Under the pieces are notes generated by a model. That model searched no databases, was not told where the DNA came from, and worked only from the letters and a program-made list of their open reading frames with translations. DNA of 64,000 nucleotides from Synergistaceae bacterium DZ-S4. GTDB lineage: Bacteria > Synergistota > Synergistia > Synergistales > Synergistaceae. The stretch is from assembly GCA_025943965.1 (NCBI GenBank), contig JAPCWD010000001.1, forward strand, positions 62,001 through 126,000, read 5' to 3'. A program made the position numbers and the translations under genes. Positions 1 to 8,280 of the stretch are shown here, piece after piece. Within the stretch, counting starts at the first letter, position 1, and each line of letters begins with the position of its first letter.

Positions 1-28
1 TGGCCCCGGGAGAGGGAGGCAGGGAAAA

Positions 29-283
29 ATGGCAGTTAAGAGATCAAGGATCTTCGTAGATGCGGTCGACGGTGATATATGCGCACTCCTGGTCGGAAGA
101 AAGAGGGTCTATGTGACCCTGCCGCTCGGTATTCTGCCAAAAGGAACGTCCGAGGGGGACCTGCTGATCATGACTCTGCAAAGATCGGAAAGGCTCAGGA
201 GATCTTCCGGGAGATCGGTGGCCGGGCTTCTCAAAAAACTTGGAAAACGGGCTGATGCGCCAAATGAGATCACGAGGTATTGA
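29..283 (+). CDS. DUF3006-type small protein
   Basis: An 84-residue protein. The N-terminal ~50 residues have the DUF3006 pattern: a short beta-rich domain with R-I-F-V-D near the start, then G-D and L-P-x-G-x-L-P-K-G-T-S-E-G-D, which in this family is a tiny barrel of unknown function. The rest is a basic, Ser/Arg-rich tail. The ATG at 29 follows a purine-rich GGGAGG about 10 bases upstream. Family members are often encoded beside metallo-beta-lactamase or ComEC-type proteins; the upstream gene lies outside the window, so this cannot be checked here. Confidence 0.7.
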   Translation: MAVKRSRIFVDAVDGDICALLVGRKRVYVTLPLGILPKGTSEGDLLIMTLQRSERLRRSSGRSVAGLLKKLGKRADAPNEITRY

Positions 284-364
284 ATTCTTTTGATCTTTTG
301 ATTAAAGTTTAGGTCAAGTATATACTCAGCGCCAAATAACGACGACTGAAGGAGGGTCACTGTA

Positions 365-1156
365 ATGTCATCACTCCGTATAGCCATTGTACAGATGGAA
401 ATCGTACCTGGAGACAGAAGGGCCAACTATGAAAAGGTGGAAAAGACGCTGGACTCAAAATGGATCGGATCTGACATCCCCACCGCAGTGATCCTGCCTG
501 AGATCTGGGACGTCGGTTATGTGATCGAAGATTCAGATAAATTTGGGGACAGGGATGCATCACAGGCCGCTGAGTTCCTCGGAAAACTTGCCGTCAGGCA
601 CGAATGTTGGTTTACGGGCGGTTCGGTGCTTGCCCTTACAGAAAAGGGAGCTGCAAACAGGGCAATGGTCATAGACCCTTCGGGCAATTACAGGACATAT
701 TATGACAAGATCCACCTGATACCGCTGATGGACGAGGAGAAGTACCTGCTTCCGGGAGAGAAGAAGGTCAGGTTCGATATCGGGGACATTCCCGCTTCCC
801 TTGCGATATGTTATGACCTACGTTTCCCCGAGCTGACAAGGCTCTATGCAACAGAGGGCGCCGAACTCCAGCTTTTCTCCGCAGAGTGGCCGGCATCACG
901 TATCGACCACTGGTGCACGCTCATTCAGGCGAGGGCTGTCGAAAACATGATGTTCGTCGCGGCATGCAACAGGGTGGGAACAACAAACGGGACCCTCTTC
1001 GGAGGACATTCCATGGTTGTGGACCCATGGGGCGAGGTACTTTATCAGGGGGGCATGACTGAAGAATTCGTCTTCGTTGAGATCGACACTTCAAAGGTGA
1101 AAAAGGCAAGGGATTTCCTGCGGGTCTTCGACATGAGAAGACCGGAACTCTATTGA
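365..1156 (+). CDS. Carbon-nitrogen hydrolase (nitrilase/omega-amidase family)
   Basis: A 263-residue cytosolic amidase of the nitrilase superfamily. The catalytic triad is visible as Glu46 (in PEIWD), Lys115 (in YYDKIHL) and Cys149 (in AICYDLRFPE). Length and the C-Y-D-L-R-F-P-E nucleophile motif fit the omega-amidase/Nit2-YafV branch, which deaminates 2-oxoglutaramate or 2-oxosuccinamate made by aminotransferases. That substrate is inferred from family resemblance and from the aminotransferases nearby. GGAGGG lies just before the ATG. Other amides remain possible. Confidence 0.88.
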   Translation: MSSLRIAIVQMEIVPGDRRANYEKVEKTLDSKWIGSDIPTAVILPEIWDVGYVIEDSDKFGDRDASQAAEFLGKLAVRHECWFTGGSVLALTEKGAANRAMVIDPSGNYRTYYDKIHLIPLMDEEKYLLPGEKKVRFDIGDIPASLAICYDLRFPELTRLYATEGAELQLFSAEWPASRIDHWCTLIQARAVENMMFVAACNRVGTTNGTLFGGHSMVVDPWGEVLYQGGMTEEFVFVEIDTSKVKKARDFLRVFDMRRPELY

Positions 1157-1244
1157 CCCTGGAGGCCTTAACGGGCCGTAGACAGCCGGGTGTTATGAAT
1201 GTACAATCTCCGGCAAATAATTCTATTACAGGGAGAGTAATAAG

Positions 1245-1736
1245 ATGAAAACTTCCGACCGTTACAATAAAAATTACCCGGTATCGTGGGAGCAGCTGCA
1301 CAGGGACTGCAGAGCCCTCTCCTGGAAACTGCTCGACAAGAGGAAGGACTGGAGCAGGATAATAACCGTAGCAAGGGGGGGTCTTGTTCCCGCTGCCATA
1401 ATAGCCAGGGAGCTCGACATACACCTTGTTGATACGATATGCATATCAAGTTACACAATAAAGGAGCAGGGCGCGGCAAATATACTGAAACGCCCGGACC
1501 TTGCCGGGGTAAACGAGACCTGGCTCCTGATCGACGACCTTGTTGACACCGGCAAAACTGCAAAGATAGTAAGGGACATGTTCATAGGGGCCCATTTTGC
1601 AACGGTCTATGCCAAGCCTGAGGGAAGGCCTCTCGTAGATACGTTCATCACGGAAGTCAGCCAGGATACATGGGTGCTCTTCCCTTGGGATACGGAGACA
1701 TCCGCTGCATTTATACCGCCCATCATAGACATGTAA
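1245..1736 (+). CDS. gpt: Xanthine-guanine phosphoribosyltransferase-like protein
   Basis: A 163-residue type I phosphoribosyltransferase. The PRPP-binding loop is seen as W-L-L-I-D-D-L-V-D-T-G-K-T-A near residues 92-105, preceded by the ARGG turn (residues 43-46) typical of Gpt. Length is close to E. coli Gpt (152 residues). It would convert xanthine, guanine or hypoxanthine plus PRPP to the nucleotide in purine salvage. The ATG follows GGGAGAG. Substrate preference cannot be read from sequence. Confidence 0.85.
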   Translation: MKTSDRYNKNYPVSWEQLHRDCRALSWKLLDKRKDWSRIITVARGGLVPAAIIARELDIHLVDTICISSYTIKEQGAANILKRPDLAGVNETWLLIDDLVDTGKTAKIVRDMFIGAHFATVYAKPEGRPLVDTFITEVSQDTWVLFPWDTETSAAFIPPIIDM

Positions 1737-1770
1737 GAGCTCTTTCCCTCTTGCGCCGCTTATAATGGAT

Positions 1771-1811
1771 TTGACAGATGAGAAACAACCTGTATAATCA
1801 ACAGGTTGTTT
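1771..1811 (+). promoter_or_regulatory. Consensus sigma-70 promoter overlapped by an 11-bp-arm palindrome
   Basis: TTGACA (1771-1776) and TATAAT (1793-1798) are separated by 16 bases. An inverted repeat with arms AAACAACCTGT (1783-1793) and ACAGGTTGTTT (1801-1811) and a 7-base centre lies over the -10 box. This is the geometry of a repressor operator. A T-rich stretch follows, so it could also act as a terminator for the upstream phosphoribosyltransferase gene; the two roles are not exclusive. Confidence 0.55.
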
Positions 1812-1836
1812 ACTTTTTGTAAAAGGAGGTGGGATA

Positions 1837-1965
1837 ATGAGCGACAAATTGGTATACATTTCCGGCATGCCGTACTGGATGACACCGGAAGGACGCTTTG
1901 AAGCAGTCAAAATAGAAAACGGACTGCCTGTTGAGCGGGCCATGATCATGAGAAGGTCAGCATAG
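1837..1965 (+). CDS. Small protein of 42 residues, unknown function
   Basis: An ATG at 1837 preceded by AAAAGGAGGTGGGATA, an almost perfect ribosome-binding site, opens a 42-residue frame ending in TAG at 1963-1965. The peptide starts MSDKLVYISGMPYW and ends with MIMRRSA; it is not obviously a membrane or signal peptide. No family is recognised. Support comes from the strong ribosome-binding site and the consensus promoter 40-65 bases upstream. It could be a genuine small protein or the surviving N-terminus of a truncated gene, since no homologous continuation was seen downstream. Confidence 0.45.
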   Translation: MSDKLVYISGMPYWMTPEGRFEAVKIENGLPVERAMIMRRSA

Positions 1966-2033
1966 TTCCAGGAAACGCACCACGTCATCTGAGTTTTTTG
2001 ACAAACGCATTTGAAAGAAGTTTTTTCAGCACA

Positions 2034-2095
2034 GGTTCAGAAGGATACAGCCTCTTTAATGAGCATCAAACCTCTGAACCGGTGCCGTGGGGCAC
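2034..2095. repeat. Two adjacent stem-loops in the gap before the convergent aminotransferase gene
   Basis: GGTTCAGA (2034-2041) pairs with TCTGAACC (2073-2080), and GTGCC (2082-2086) pairs with GGCAC (2091-2095). Neither has a clean U-tract on either strand. They may be weak transcription barriers between the plus-strand small ORF and the minus-strand aminotransferase, or an uncharacterised structure. Confidence 0.3.
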
Positions 2096-2138
2096 AGTCC
2101 CCCAAAGATCCAAAACCTTTCTTTTTCCCCTGTATATC

Positions 2139-3293
2139 TTACTTTAAAAGTATTTTTAGTATCCTTTGTGATGCCTCTTCAAGCATCTCTTCAGACACTG
2201 TACATGCTATCCTGACGTAATTCCCGCAGCCGGGTCCGAAAGAGGCCCCGGGTATAGTGACAACTTTTGCTTCCCTAAGTGCCCTGTCGGCAAACTCTTC
2301 TCCGTCCATGCCCGCTCCTGAAACGTCAAGGAAGAGATAGAAGCTCCCTTTGGGCTCCGCAGTATTTATTCCGGGCAAGTCCTTGAACTTTTCATATGCG
2401 AATTTCACCCGTTTTTTGAAAAGCGATGTTATTTCACCTACCGCGTCATCACAGTTGTTGAGGGCAAATTCCGATGCCTTCTGGACCATCGTGTTCACGC
2501 TTATGGTCTGAGGCACCCCGGTCACCTGCATCGCCTTAAGTATGGCCGGTGATCCCATCGCATAGCCTATGCGCCAACCTGTCATGGCATAGCTCTTCGA
2601 CATGCCGCCTATTGTGATCGTCCTCTCCTTCATTCTTGGAAGCGATGCGAAGGGGACATGAGGGACGCCATATACGAATGCCTCGTAAAGTTCGTCGGAT
2701 ATCACAAGCAGGTCATGCCTTGAGGCTATACCTGCAATATCATCCAGCAGTTCAACTGGGAAGACCGCTCCCGTCGGGTTGCAGGGAGAGTTTATTATGA
2801 TCGCTTTCGTCTTTTTGCTTATGCCGGCCTCTATCTTTTCGGGGTCTGGAAGAAAGGCGTTTTCGACCCCGCTCATGCAGTATACGGGCACTCCTCCTGC
2901 CTGAAGGACCTGCTGTTCATAAAAGGTGAAGAAGGGTTCGAGGATGATCACTTCATCGCCGGGATCAAGGCATGCCTGCATTGCAAGATGTGAAGCCTGG
3001 CTTCCGCCGGTCGTAACCAATATCTCTTCGGGGGAATAGTCCATGCCGTATCTTCTCTTCCAGTAACCCGATATGGCAATGCGGAGTCCGGGGATACCCA
3101 TGCCGGGGACGTAGTGAGTCTCGCCCCTTTTTGCAGCATCATAAAGGGCAAGGCATATAGTTTCGGGAGTGGAGATATCCGGCTCACCCAGGGTCAGGTC
3201 TATGCAGCCTTCGATCCCCTCTGCCATAGCTGCCATTTTCATCATCAGAGAGGGCCTGATATCCCTGCACTTCACCGAAAGGAATCTTTTCAA
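2139..3293 (-). CDS. Class I/II pyridoxal-phosphate aminotransferase (aspartate-aminotransferase-like)
   Basis: A fold-type I aminotransferase. The PLP-binding lysine lies in S-K-S-Y-A-M-T-G-W-R-I-G, with N-S-P-C-N-P-T-G-A and the S-D-E-L-Y-E-A region upstream, as in aspartate/aromatic aminotransferases that use 2-oxoglutarate. The longest frame begins at an ATG at 3353 but overlaps the upstream cupin gene by 59 bases. A TTG at 3293 directly follows the cupin stop (TGAATTG) and gives an N-terminus KRFLS-x-K-x-R-D-I-x-P-S typical of the family, so 3293 (384 residues) is preferred. It is probably co-translated with the cupin and lies downstream of the molybdenum hydroxylase, suggesting amino-acid catabolism through oxo-acids or aldehydes. 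Confidence 0.87.
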   Translation of the reverse strand: MKRFLSVKCRDIRPSLMMKMAAMAEGIEGCIDLTLGEPDISTPETICLALYDAAKRGETHYVPGMGIPGLRIAISGYWKRRYGMDYSPEEILVTTGGSQASHLAMQACLDPGDEVIILEPFFTFYEQQVLQAGGVPVYCMSGVENAFLPDPEKIEAGISKKTKAIIINSPCNPTGAVFPVELLDDIAGIASRHDLLVISDELYEAFVYGVPHVPFASLPRMKERTITIGGMSKSYAMTGWRIGYAMGSPAILKAMQVTGVPQTISVNTMVQKASEFALNNCDDAVGEITSLFKKRVKFAYEKFKDLPGINTAEPKGSFYLFLDVSGAGMDGEEFADRALREAKVVTIPGASFGPGCGNYVRIACTVSEEMLEEASQRILKILLK

Positions 3294-3294
3294 T

Positions 3295-3714
3295 TCACTG
3301 GCCTTCGGCTTTTTTCGCCGCGCGTTCGGACCGCATGCTTGTCTTCTTTGCATGGGGGTCGCCGTGTGTAGGGACTATACAGAAAAATTCCAGCGGGATT
3401 TCCGCGTCGTTATGGTAGACGTGCTTCTTTCCGCCCGGTATGCGGGTCCAGTATCCCGTCTTCATGTCATACCGTTCGCCCTCGACTTCGACATAGCCGT
3501 CCCCGCTTACGGTGTACATAAGGTGGTCCCAGTCATGGGAGTGTTCGGGGATGCTTTTATGGGCCGGGAGTATGAAGTGGCGCATCACCCAGCCTTTCCA
3601 GAATCTGTCTCCGGGACCGTACACTGTCCTCTTCTCGATCTCCGGCGCCAGCGCTGAGGCGTTCTGCAGAGGAAGGTCGTATATGCTTCCAAAGTTCTTT
3701 TCCTGTCCGGACAT
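3295..3714 (-). CDS. Cupin-domain protein
   Basis: A 139-residue single-domain cupin. Metal-binding motif 1 is H-S-H-D-W-D-H followed by the glycine-rich G-D-G-Y-V-E-V-E-G; motif 2 is P-G-G-K-K-H-V-Y-H-N. The C-terminal 20 residues are basic. No enzymatic activity can be assigned: cupins of this size include isomerases, dioxygenases and sugar binders. The ATG at 3714 has a good AAAGGAGG site, and the gene lies between the molybdenum hydroxylase and the aminotransferase on one strand. Confidence 0.75.
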   Translation of the reverse strand: MSGQEKNFGSIYDLPLQNASALAPEIEKRTVYGPGDRFWKGWVMRHFILPAHKSIPEHSHDWDHLMYTVSGDGYVEVEGERYDMKTGYWTRIPGGKKHVYHNDAEIPLEFFCIVPTHGDPHAKKTSMRSERAAKKAEGQ

Positions 3715-3740
3715 AGGGTCATTCCTCCTTTCATAATGTA

Positions 3741-3767
3741 GTGAGGGGCGAATGGTCAGCCCCTCAC
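3741..3767 (-). terminator. GC-rich stem-loop between molybdenum hydroxylase and cupin genes
   Basis: GTGAGGGGC (3741-3749) pairs with GCCCCTCAC (3759-3767). On the minus strand it follows the hydroxylase stop by about 30 bases but lacks a U-run, so it may only attenuate or stabilise the upstream message rather than end it. Confidence 0.4.
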
Positions 3768-3799
3768 GATATTTTAATTGATTTATGGAAGGATGCGCG

Positions 3800-6619
3800 C
3801 TATTTCTTAAGGCCTGCCAGTATCTTGTCGGGTGTAGCCGGTATGGCCTTGATCCTGACTCCGCAGGCGCTCTTTATCGCGTTGCATACCGCGACGTGCG
3901 GCGCCGCAAGGGGCATCTCGCCTGTTCCGGAAGCTCCGAAGGGACCAAGGGGACGCGGTGTCTCAACGTGTACCAGCCTGATGTCGTCGGGAACATCCTT
4001 GATGTAGGGAAGACCCATAGTCACAAAGTTGTTGTACTTGCTCTCGTCAAGGAAGTCCTCCGTAAGAGCGAGCCCTATGCCCTGGGCTATGCCTCCGTAC
4101 TGCTGTCCGTCGACTACGAGGTAGTTGTTGATGACTCCTACATCACCCACGAGAACGAACTTTTCGCAGCGGGCCTTGCCTGTCTCTGTGTCTACGGATA
4201 CCATCGCCAGGTTGACTCCGAACATGTGGAAGCCGAAGGGCTTGCCTATGCCGGTGTCTTTGTCGTTGCCCGAGCAGACTTCAAGCTCGCCCTTTTCGTT
4301 GATGACCTGTGCCTGTGTGTAGCCTTCGTAGAAGACGGGGATGTTCTCTGCGATCATTTCATCATATGTCCTGTATGTGCCGTCGGCTTTGCGCATGGCA
4401 TCGAGAAGCTTTTTACAGCTGTCAACTATTGCGTTTCCTACCATTACCTGGGAACGGCTTGCAGCGGCCGCTCCGCTGTTGGGGGCCTTTGCGGTGTCGC
4501 TGAGGACCATCTTGATCTGCTCCGGCCTGAGGTCCAGAGGCTTAAGTGCTTCATGTGCGGTGCCGAGGCATCCGATGTCAGCTCCCTGACCGTGGTCTTC
4601 CCATGTGTTGTAGACGATGACTCCGTCTTTCGTGAGCTCGATGTTGCTGGCAGCATCGTCAGCTCCGTCGTCGTTGGAGTTGTATATGCCTATGGAGACT
4701 CCGACTCCGAACTTGACCTTACCGCTGCTCTTGGCGGCCGCCTCTTTTTTCATCTCTTCATAGTAGGGGCGGGCCTTTTTCATCATCTCGGGAAGCGGGA
4801 AGACTTCGGGAGCATAGCCTGAGGGCATTATGCCGAGTGGGTCAGTCGTGCCCTTTTCCCACTGCATGAGGTTCATCTCTCTGAAATCGAAGGGGTCTAT
4901 CCCGCATTTTTCAGCAAGCATGTCCATCGCAGTCTCACATCCCCAGTAGGTCTGGGGCGCCCCGTAGGCGCGGAATGCCGCGCTCCAGCGGTGGTTGCTG
5001 AAGCAGGTGTAGCCGGTAGCCCTCATGTTGGCGTAGGCGTATGGCGAGAAGAAGAACTGGCCGCCCTTGTTGGTGAGGTCGTTGGATGATTCGCTGTATG
5101 GACCGTGATCGACCCACCATGTCTGTTCTGCTCCAAGAAGCTTACCGCTCTTGTCGGCACCGACCCGGATATGCATAAGGAAGGGTGATCTCTTGGGAGT
5201 GCGGATGTTGTGTTCCTTCATGTTGATGCGCATGTAGACAGGACGCTGGCACGCAACGAGGGCTATCGCAAGGTAGGGTTCGTTGGTCGGAGCTACCTTG
5301 TATCCGAAGGAGGCTCCCATGTTGTTCTGGATGACCCTGATCTTCGACGGAGCAACCCCTACGCCGCGCGCTATCATCATCTGGTGCCTGTATACGCATA
5401 TTGATTTGGTGGCGAGGGTGACGCGCCCTTCCTCGTCATAGTAGGCGTAGCCGCAGTCGGTCTCAAGGACCATGTGGGGCTGGCGTGAGCTGTAGAATTC
5501 GTCCTCAACGACGTAAGGAGCATTGTCGAGGTCTTCTTTGGGATCCGCGCCCTTCGTGAACATGCGCTTGTTGAAGGCGTTGGGCATGCCGTCTATGCCG
5601 TCGATCTCATCGTAGACCTTTACTGCGTCCGCTGCTTTCGCCTGGTATATGTCGATGAGTTCAGGAAGAGGCTCATAGTCTACTTTGATCTTGTCGGCCG
5701 CAGCGCGGGCATTTGTCTCGGTGTCTGCGCAGACTATGGCGACGCACTCGCCCCACTGGCGGATCTTGTCGCCCTCTTCGACCATTATGCGGCGTTCCCA
5801 TCCGTCTGTCGTCACAGAGGGACATCCGACCTGGCCCCTGATCCTGTTGGTGCCCTTGTTCGCCCTGACATCCTTGTAGGTGACGACCTTGTATACTCCT
5901 GGCATCTTTTCCGCTTCGGATATATCGATCTTGTTGACCTTGGCGTGGCGGACTCCTTCAAGCGCAAAGGGATATGCAAAGAGGAACTCTTCCGGAAGCT
6001 TGAGCCTGTCATCGTCGCCGAAGTCCCAGAGTCCGGTCGCTTTGTAGACAGCGCTCGGGCGGGGATATTTTGAATTCCAGATGGAGTCGCCGGGTTTGTA
6101 CATCTTCGCCAGGTCCTCTATCTTCTCTTCTCCCCTGAGTATCGCGGCCGCCTTCATGACGGCGTCGACGACCTGAACGTAACCTGTGCAGCGGCAGGCC
6201 ATCCAGTTTTTGCTGTACCAATCGCGGACCTCTTCCCTTGTCGGGGCGGGGTTGCTGTCAAGAAGGGCTTTGCCGGCTGTAATGAATCCGGGGGTGCAGA
6301 ATCCGCACTGTATGGCTCCGCAGACTATGAATGCCCACTGGAGGGCGTGGAGGTTTTCAGGAGTTCCGATGCCCTCGATGGTCGTTATCTGCGCGTACTC
6401 GGGAACGTTCTTCCACTTCGTGATGCAGGAACGAACGACCTTGCCGTCCATTATTACGTTGCAGACCCCGCACTGTCCGTGGTCGCAGCCCCTCTTGGTG
6501 CCGGTCATCTTGAGCTGGTCCCGGATGACTGTCAGCAGGGAGACCTCCGGTTTACCGATGATCCTCCTCGGCACACCGTTGATGGTTATGTTCTTTACGT
6601 GGTAGTTTGCTTCTGTCAC
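3800..6619 (-). CDS. Mop-type molybdenum hydroxylase (aldehyde oxidoreductase), fused Fe-S and Mo domains
   Basis: A 939-residue member of the xanthine oxidase family in which the 2Fe-2S and molybdopterin domains form one chain with no FAD domain, as in Desulfovibrio aldehyde oxidoreductase (Mop, about 907 residues). The plant-type 2Fe-2S site is G-C-D-H-G-Q-C-G-V-C (near residue 45); the second site uses C-G-F-C and C-R-C-T-G (near 110-145). The Mo domain has the Q/G-rich loops and ends with G-T-G-E-M-P-L, whose Glu is the expected catalytic base. Likely reaction: aldehyde to carboxylate with electrons passed to ferredoxin or flavodoxin. The GTG start at 6619 follows AGGAGA. The leader carries a conserved structured RNA and a palindromic operator. 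The exact substrate is not known. Confidence 0.88.
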   Translation of the reverse strand: MTEANYHVKNITINGVPRRIIGKPEVSLLTVIRDQLKMTGTKRGCDHGQCGVCNVIMDGKVVRSCITKWKNVPEYAQITTIEGIGTPENLHALQWAFIVCGAIQCGFCTPGFITAGKALLDSNPAPTREEVRDWYSKNWMACRCTGYVQVVDAVMKAAAILRGEEKIEDLAKMYKPGDSIWNSKYPRPSAVYKATGLWDFGDDDRLKLPEEFLFAYPFALEGVRHAKVNKIDISEAEKMPGVYKVVTYKDVRANKGTNRIRGQVGCPSVTTDGWERRIMVEEGDKIRQWGECVAIVCADTETNARAAADKIKVDYEPLPELIDIYQAKAADAVKVYDEIDGIDGMPNAFNKRMFTKGADPKEDLDNAPYVVEDEFYSSRQPHMVLETDCGYAYYDEEGRVTLATKSICVYRHQMMIARGVGVAPSKIRVIQNNMGASFGYKVAPTNEPYLAIALVACQRPVYMRINMKEHNIRTPKRSPFLMHIRVGADKSGKLLGAEQTWWVDHGPYSESSNDLTNKGGQFFFSPYAYANMRATGYTCFSNHRWSAAFRAYGAPQTYWGCETAMDMLAEKCGIDPFDFREMNLMQWEKGTTDPLGIMPSGYAPEVFPLPEMMKKARPYYEEMKKEAAAKSSGKVKFGVGVSIGIYNSNDDGADDAASNIELTKDGVIVYNTWEDHGQGADIGCLGTAHEALKPLDLRPEQIKMVLSDTAKAPNSGAAAASRSQVMVGNAIVDSCKKLLDAMRKADGTYRTYDEMIAENIPVFYEGYTQAQVINEKGELEVCSGNDKDTGIGKPFGFHMFGVNLAMVSVDTETGKARCEKFVLVGDVGVINNYLVVDGQQYGGIAQGIGLALTEDFLDESKYNNFVTMGLPYIKDVPDDIRLVHVETPRPLGPFGASGTGEMPLAAPHVAVCNAIKSACGVRIKAIPATPDKILAGLKK

Positions 6620-6788
6620 TTGTTACATCTCCTCTCTCCGTTGCCGGAACTTATTTAAAACAGGCATAAACACCAAAAGCGGTATCTTTTCATGACGCCG
6701 CATGAAAACAAGAGACGATTTTTTGAAAAGGGGGAGAAAGGATAGTCAAGAAAAGACCGACAGGCAGGCTTCTATCCGTTTTGATGCA

Positions 6789-6921
6789 CCCCTTTCCAAA
6801 AAGGACTGTCGTCCGTGGGAGGCCGCCCGGTTTCCCATGCGGCCCTCGGGATCGCTGTTCTGTACAGCAAATCCGCTGGTCTGCGTCCATGGAGGATATC
6901 TTTAGGAGCACAGACTCGGGG
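6789..6921 (-). promoter_or_regulatory. Structured leader RNA, candidate riboswitch (copy 1)
   Basis: Read on the minus strand, this leader shares an ordered set of blocks with a second leader at 9106-9199: UCCCCGAGUC, CCUAAAG, AGACCA-NN-GG, GGAAAC...GGCG, CCUCCC and UUGGAAAGGGG. The outer CCCC/GGGG can close the element; variable hairpins lie between blocks, with an extra one here (GCTGT/ACAGC). Conserved unpaired-looking blocks around variable stems are typical of a riboswitch aptamer. Because the next gene is a molybdopterin enzyme, a molybdenum-cofactor-type aptamer is the leading guess; this was not checked against a covariance model. Confidence 0.55.
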
Positions 6922-6926
6922 AATAA

Positions 6927-6943
6927 ATGCAACTAAGTTGCAT
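6927..6943. promoter_or_regulatory. 17-base palindrome ATGCAACT-A-AGTTGCAT
   Basis: Perfect 8-base arms around one central base, placed about at the transcription start expected from the candidate minus-strand promoter and just upstream of the riboswitch-like element. The position suits a repressor operator for the molybdenum hydroxylase. The cognate regulator is unknown. Confidence 0.4.
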
Positions 6944-6972
6944 ACATATGGTATATATTGTTATGATGTCAG
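6943..6972 (-). promoter_or_regulatory. Candidate promoter of the molybdenum hydroxylase operon
   Basis: On the minus strand CTGACA (6972-6967) and TATGTA (6948-6943) are 18 bases apart. The -10 match is imperfect, but position fits the downstream palindrome and structured leader. Confidence 0.3.
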
Positions 6973-7076
6973 GATACATTCATCTGAATTGCGCGACAAC
7001 TTTAAGTGCGGATAAGGAACCTTTTGGTTTATTTTGGTTTATATTTTGTCAATAAAGTTCTTAACGTTTTTCAGAT

Positions 7077-7106
7077 TTGACATCGGCTTATTTTTTATAA
7101 TAGAAT
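7077..7106 (+). promoter_or_regulatory. Sigma-70 promoter of azlCD
   Basis: TTGACA (7077-7082) and TAGAAT (7101-7106) are 18 bases apart, with azlC starting 34 bases after the -10 box. Confidence 0.5.
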
Positions 7107-7140
7107 CTGGCTTTGTTATTTATGGAATGGGGACAGTTTA

Positions 7141-7893
7141 ATGGACGCAGTGAAGGAAACGGCAGACAGCAACAATGTTCAGGTCGCCATGGGTTTCGGA
7201 TACGGACTCAGGACAGGCACTCCGATTGCGGTCGGTTATATTCCAAGTGCCGTCGCATGCGGCATTCTGTGCAAGACTGCCGGGCTTACCGCATTCGAAA
7301 GCCTTTTCATGTCGCTCGTCGTATTCGCAGGGGCAAGCCAGTTCGTCGCGCTAAATCTCATTATGATCGGTTCATCCTTTCCTGAAATAGTTCTTGCAAC
7401 GGCAGTCCTTAATATGAGACATATCATGATGTCTTCCTCTCTTGCCAGAAGGCTTGTTCCTGGGATAGGAGCGCTCAAGAAATCATGGATATGCTTTGAG
7501 TTGACAGACGAAAGCTTCAGCATCGCCTCGATGCAGAAGGAACCTCGTTTAGCACCTGAGTTCATGTTCGGCCTCAACATAGTGGGGCACATAAGCTGGG
7601 TCTCGGGGACGCTCCTTGGTTTCTACGGCACTTCTGTTATGCCGCAGAACGTCCAGGACAGTATGGGGATCGCCCTTTACGCCTTATTCTTGGGCCTGCT
7701 CCTGCCCTCGGTAAGGAAAAGCAGGCCGGCATTTGTCGTTGCGGCGGCAGGCATGGCTCTCAGCGCACTGATAAAGTGGACTCCATATTTTGCCGGCCTG
7801 AACCGGGGGATCGCCATTATGACCGCTACAGGAATTGCCGCCCTTATCGGAGCGCTGCTCTTCCCCCTGGATAAAAGAAGGTCAGCCCGATGA
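7141..7893 (+). CDS. azlC: AzlC-family branched-chain amino acid exporter, large subunit
   Basis: A 250-residue integral membrane protein with the AzlC signature G-x-x-x-G-x-x-P-I-A-V-G-Y near the start and several hydrophobic segments. AzlC and AzlD form two-component exporters for branched-chain amino acids or analogues. The frame overlaps azlD by four bases (ATGA), so the pair is translationally coupled. The ATG follows GGGGA at normal distance. In an amino-acid fermenter it may relieve amino acid excess; the substrate is inferred from family. Confidence 0.87.
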   Translation: MDAVKETADSNNVQVAMGFGYGLRTGTPIAVGYIPSAVACGILCKTAGLTAFESLFMSLVVFAGASQFVALNLIMIGSSFPEIVLATAVLNMRHIMMSSSLARRLVPGIGALKKSWICFELTDESFSIASMQKEPRLAPEFMFGLNIVGHISWVSGTLLGFYGTSVMPQNVQDSMGIALYALFLGLLLPSVRKSRPAFVVAAAGMALSALIKWTPYFAGLNRGIAIMTATGIAALIGALLFPLDKRRSAR

Positions 7894-8198
7894 CAAGGAT
7901 AATGATCCTGTCTGTCCTGATGATGTGCGTTACAGCCCCCTCAAGGATCCTTCCCGTCTTCTTCCTCGGGGAAAGGAAACTTCCGCCCTTTGCAGAGTCG
8001 CTGCTCCACTACATCCCCTATGCTGTCCTCGGGGCGCTGATATTCCCTGACGTACTTACCGCGACAGACAGCATATACAGCTCTGCGGCCGGAGCCATTG
8101 TTGCAATAATACTCGGCTGGTTCGGCAGGGGGATCCTGGTCGTACTGGTCGGAGGGATACTTGCAACTTACATCACCGGACATTTTATTGGGATTTAA
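7890..8198 (+). CDS. azlD: AzlD-family branched-chain amino acid exporter, small subunit
   Basis: A 102-residue, very hydrophobic protein with about four membrane segments and the internal S-R-I-L-P-V-F-F-L-G-E motif of AzlD proteins. It starts inside the azlC stop (ATGA overlap) and is followed by a strong bidirectional terminator, so azlCD is a two-gene operon. Confidence 0.87.
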   Translation: MTRIMILSVLMMCVTAPSRILPVFFLGERKLPPFAESLLHYIPYAVLGALIFPDVLTATDSIYSSAAGAIVAIILGWFGRGILVVLVGGILATYITGHFIGI

Positions 8199-8215
8199 GG
8201 ACAGGATCAAAAAAC

Positions 8216-8261
8216 AAAAGGGGCTGCGTGAAATCCCAAGATCCCACACAGCCCCTTTTTT
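8216..8261. terminator. Bidirectional intrinsic terminator
   Basis: AAAAGGGGCTG (from 8216) pairs with CAGCCCCTTTT (to 8259), extended by GTG/CAC across one mismatch, with A- and T-runs on both sides. It separates azlD (plus) from the convergent response regulator gene (minus). Confidence 0.8.
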
Positions 8262-8280
8262 GTATCTGAACTCTTTGATC

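Larger units (their letters stand above)
6620..7140. other. Divergent control region between molybdenum hydroxylase and azlC
   Basis: 521 bases with no convincing gene. On the minus strand it holds a candidate promoter (6943-6972), a 17-base palindrome near the expected start site (6927-6943), the structured leader element (6789-6921), and a further stem-loop (TTTTCATG 6687-6694 with CATGAAAA 6701-6708) close to the hydroxylase start. The plus-strand azlC promoter is at 7077-7106. Confidence 0.6.

Noticed and set aside
3785..4822. 345-codon plus-strand frame
   Set aside because: Antisense shadow of the molybdenum hydroxylase gene, with biased codon use from the opposite strand.
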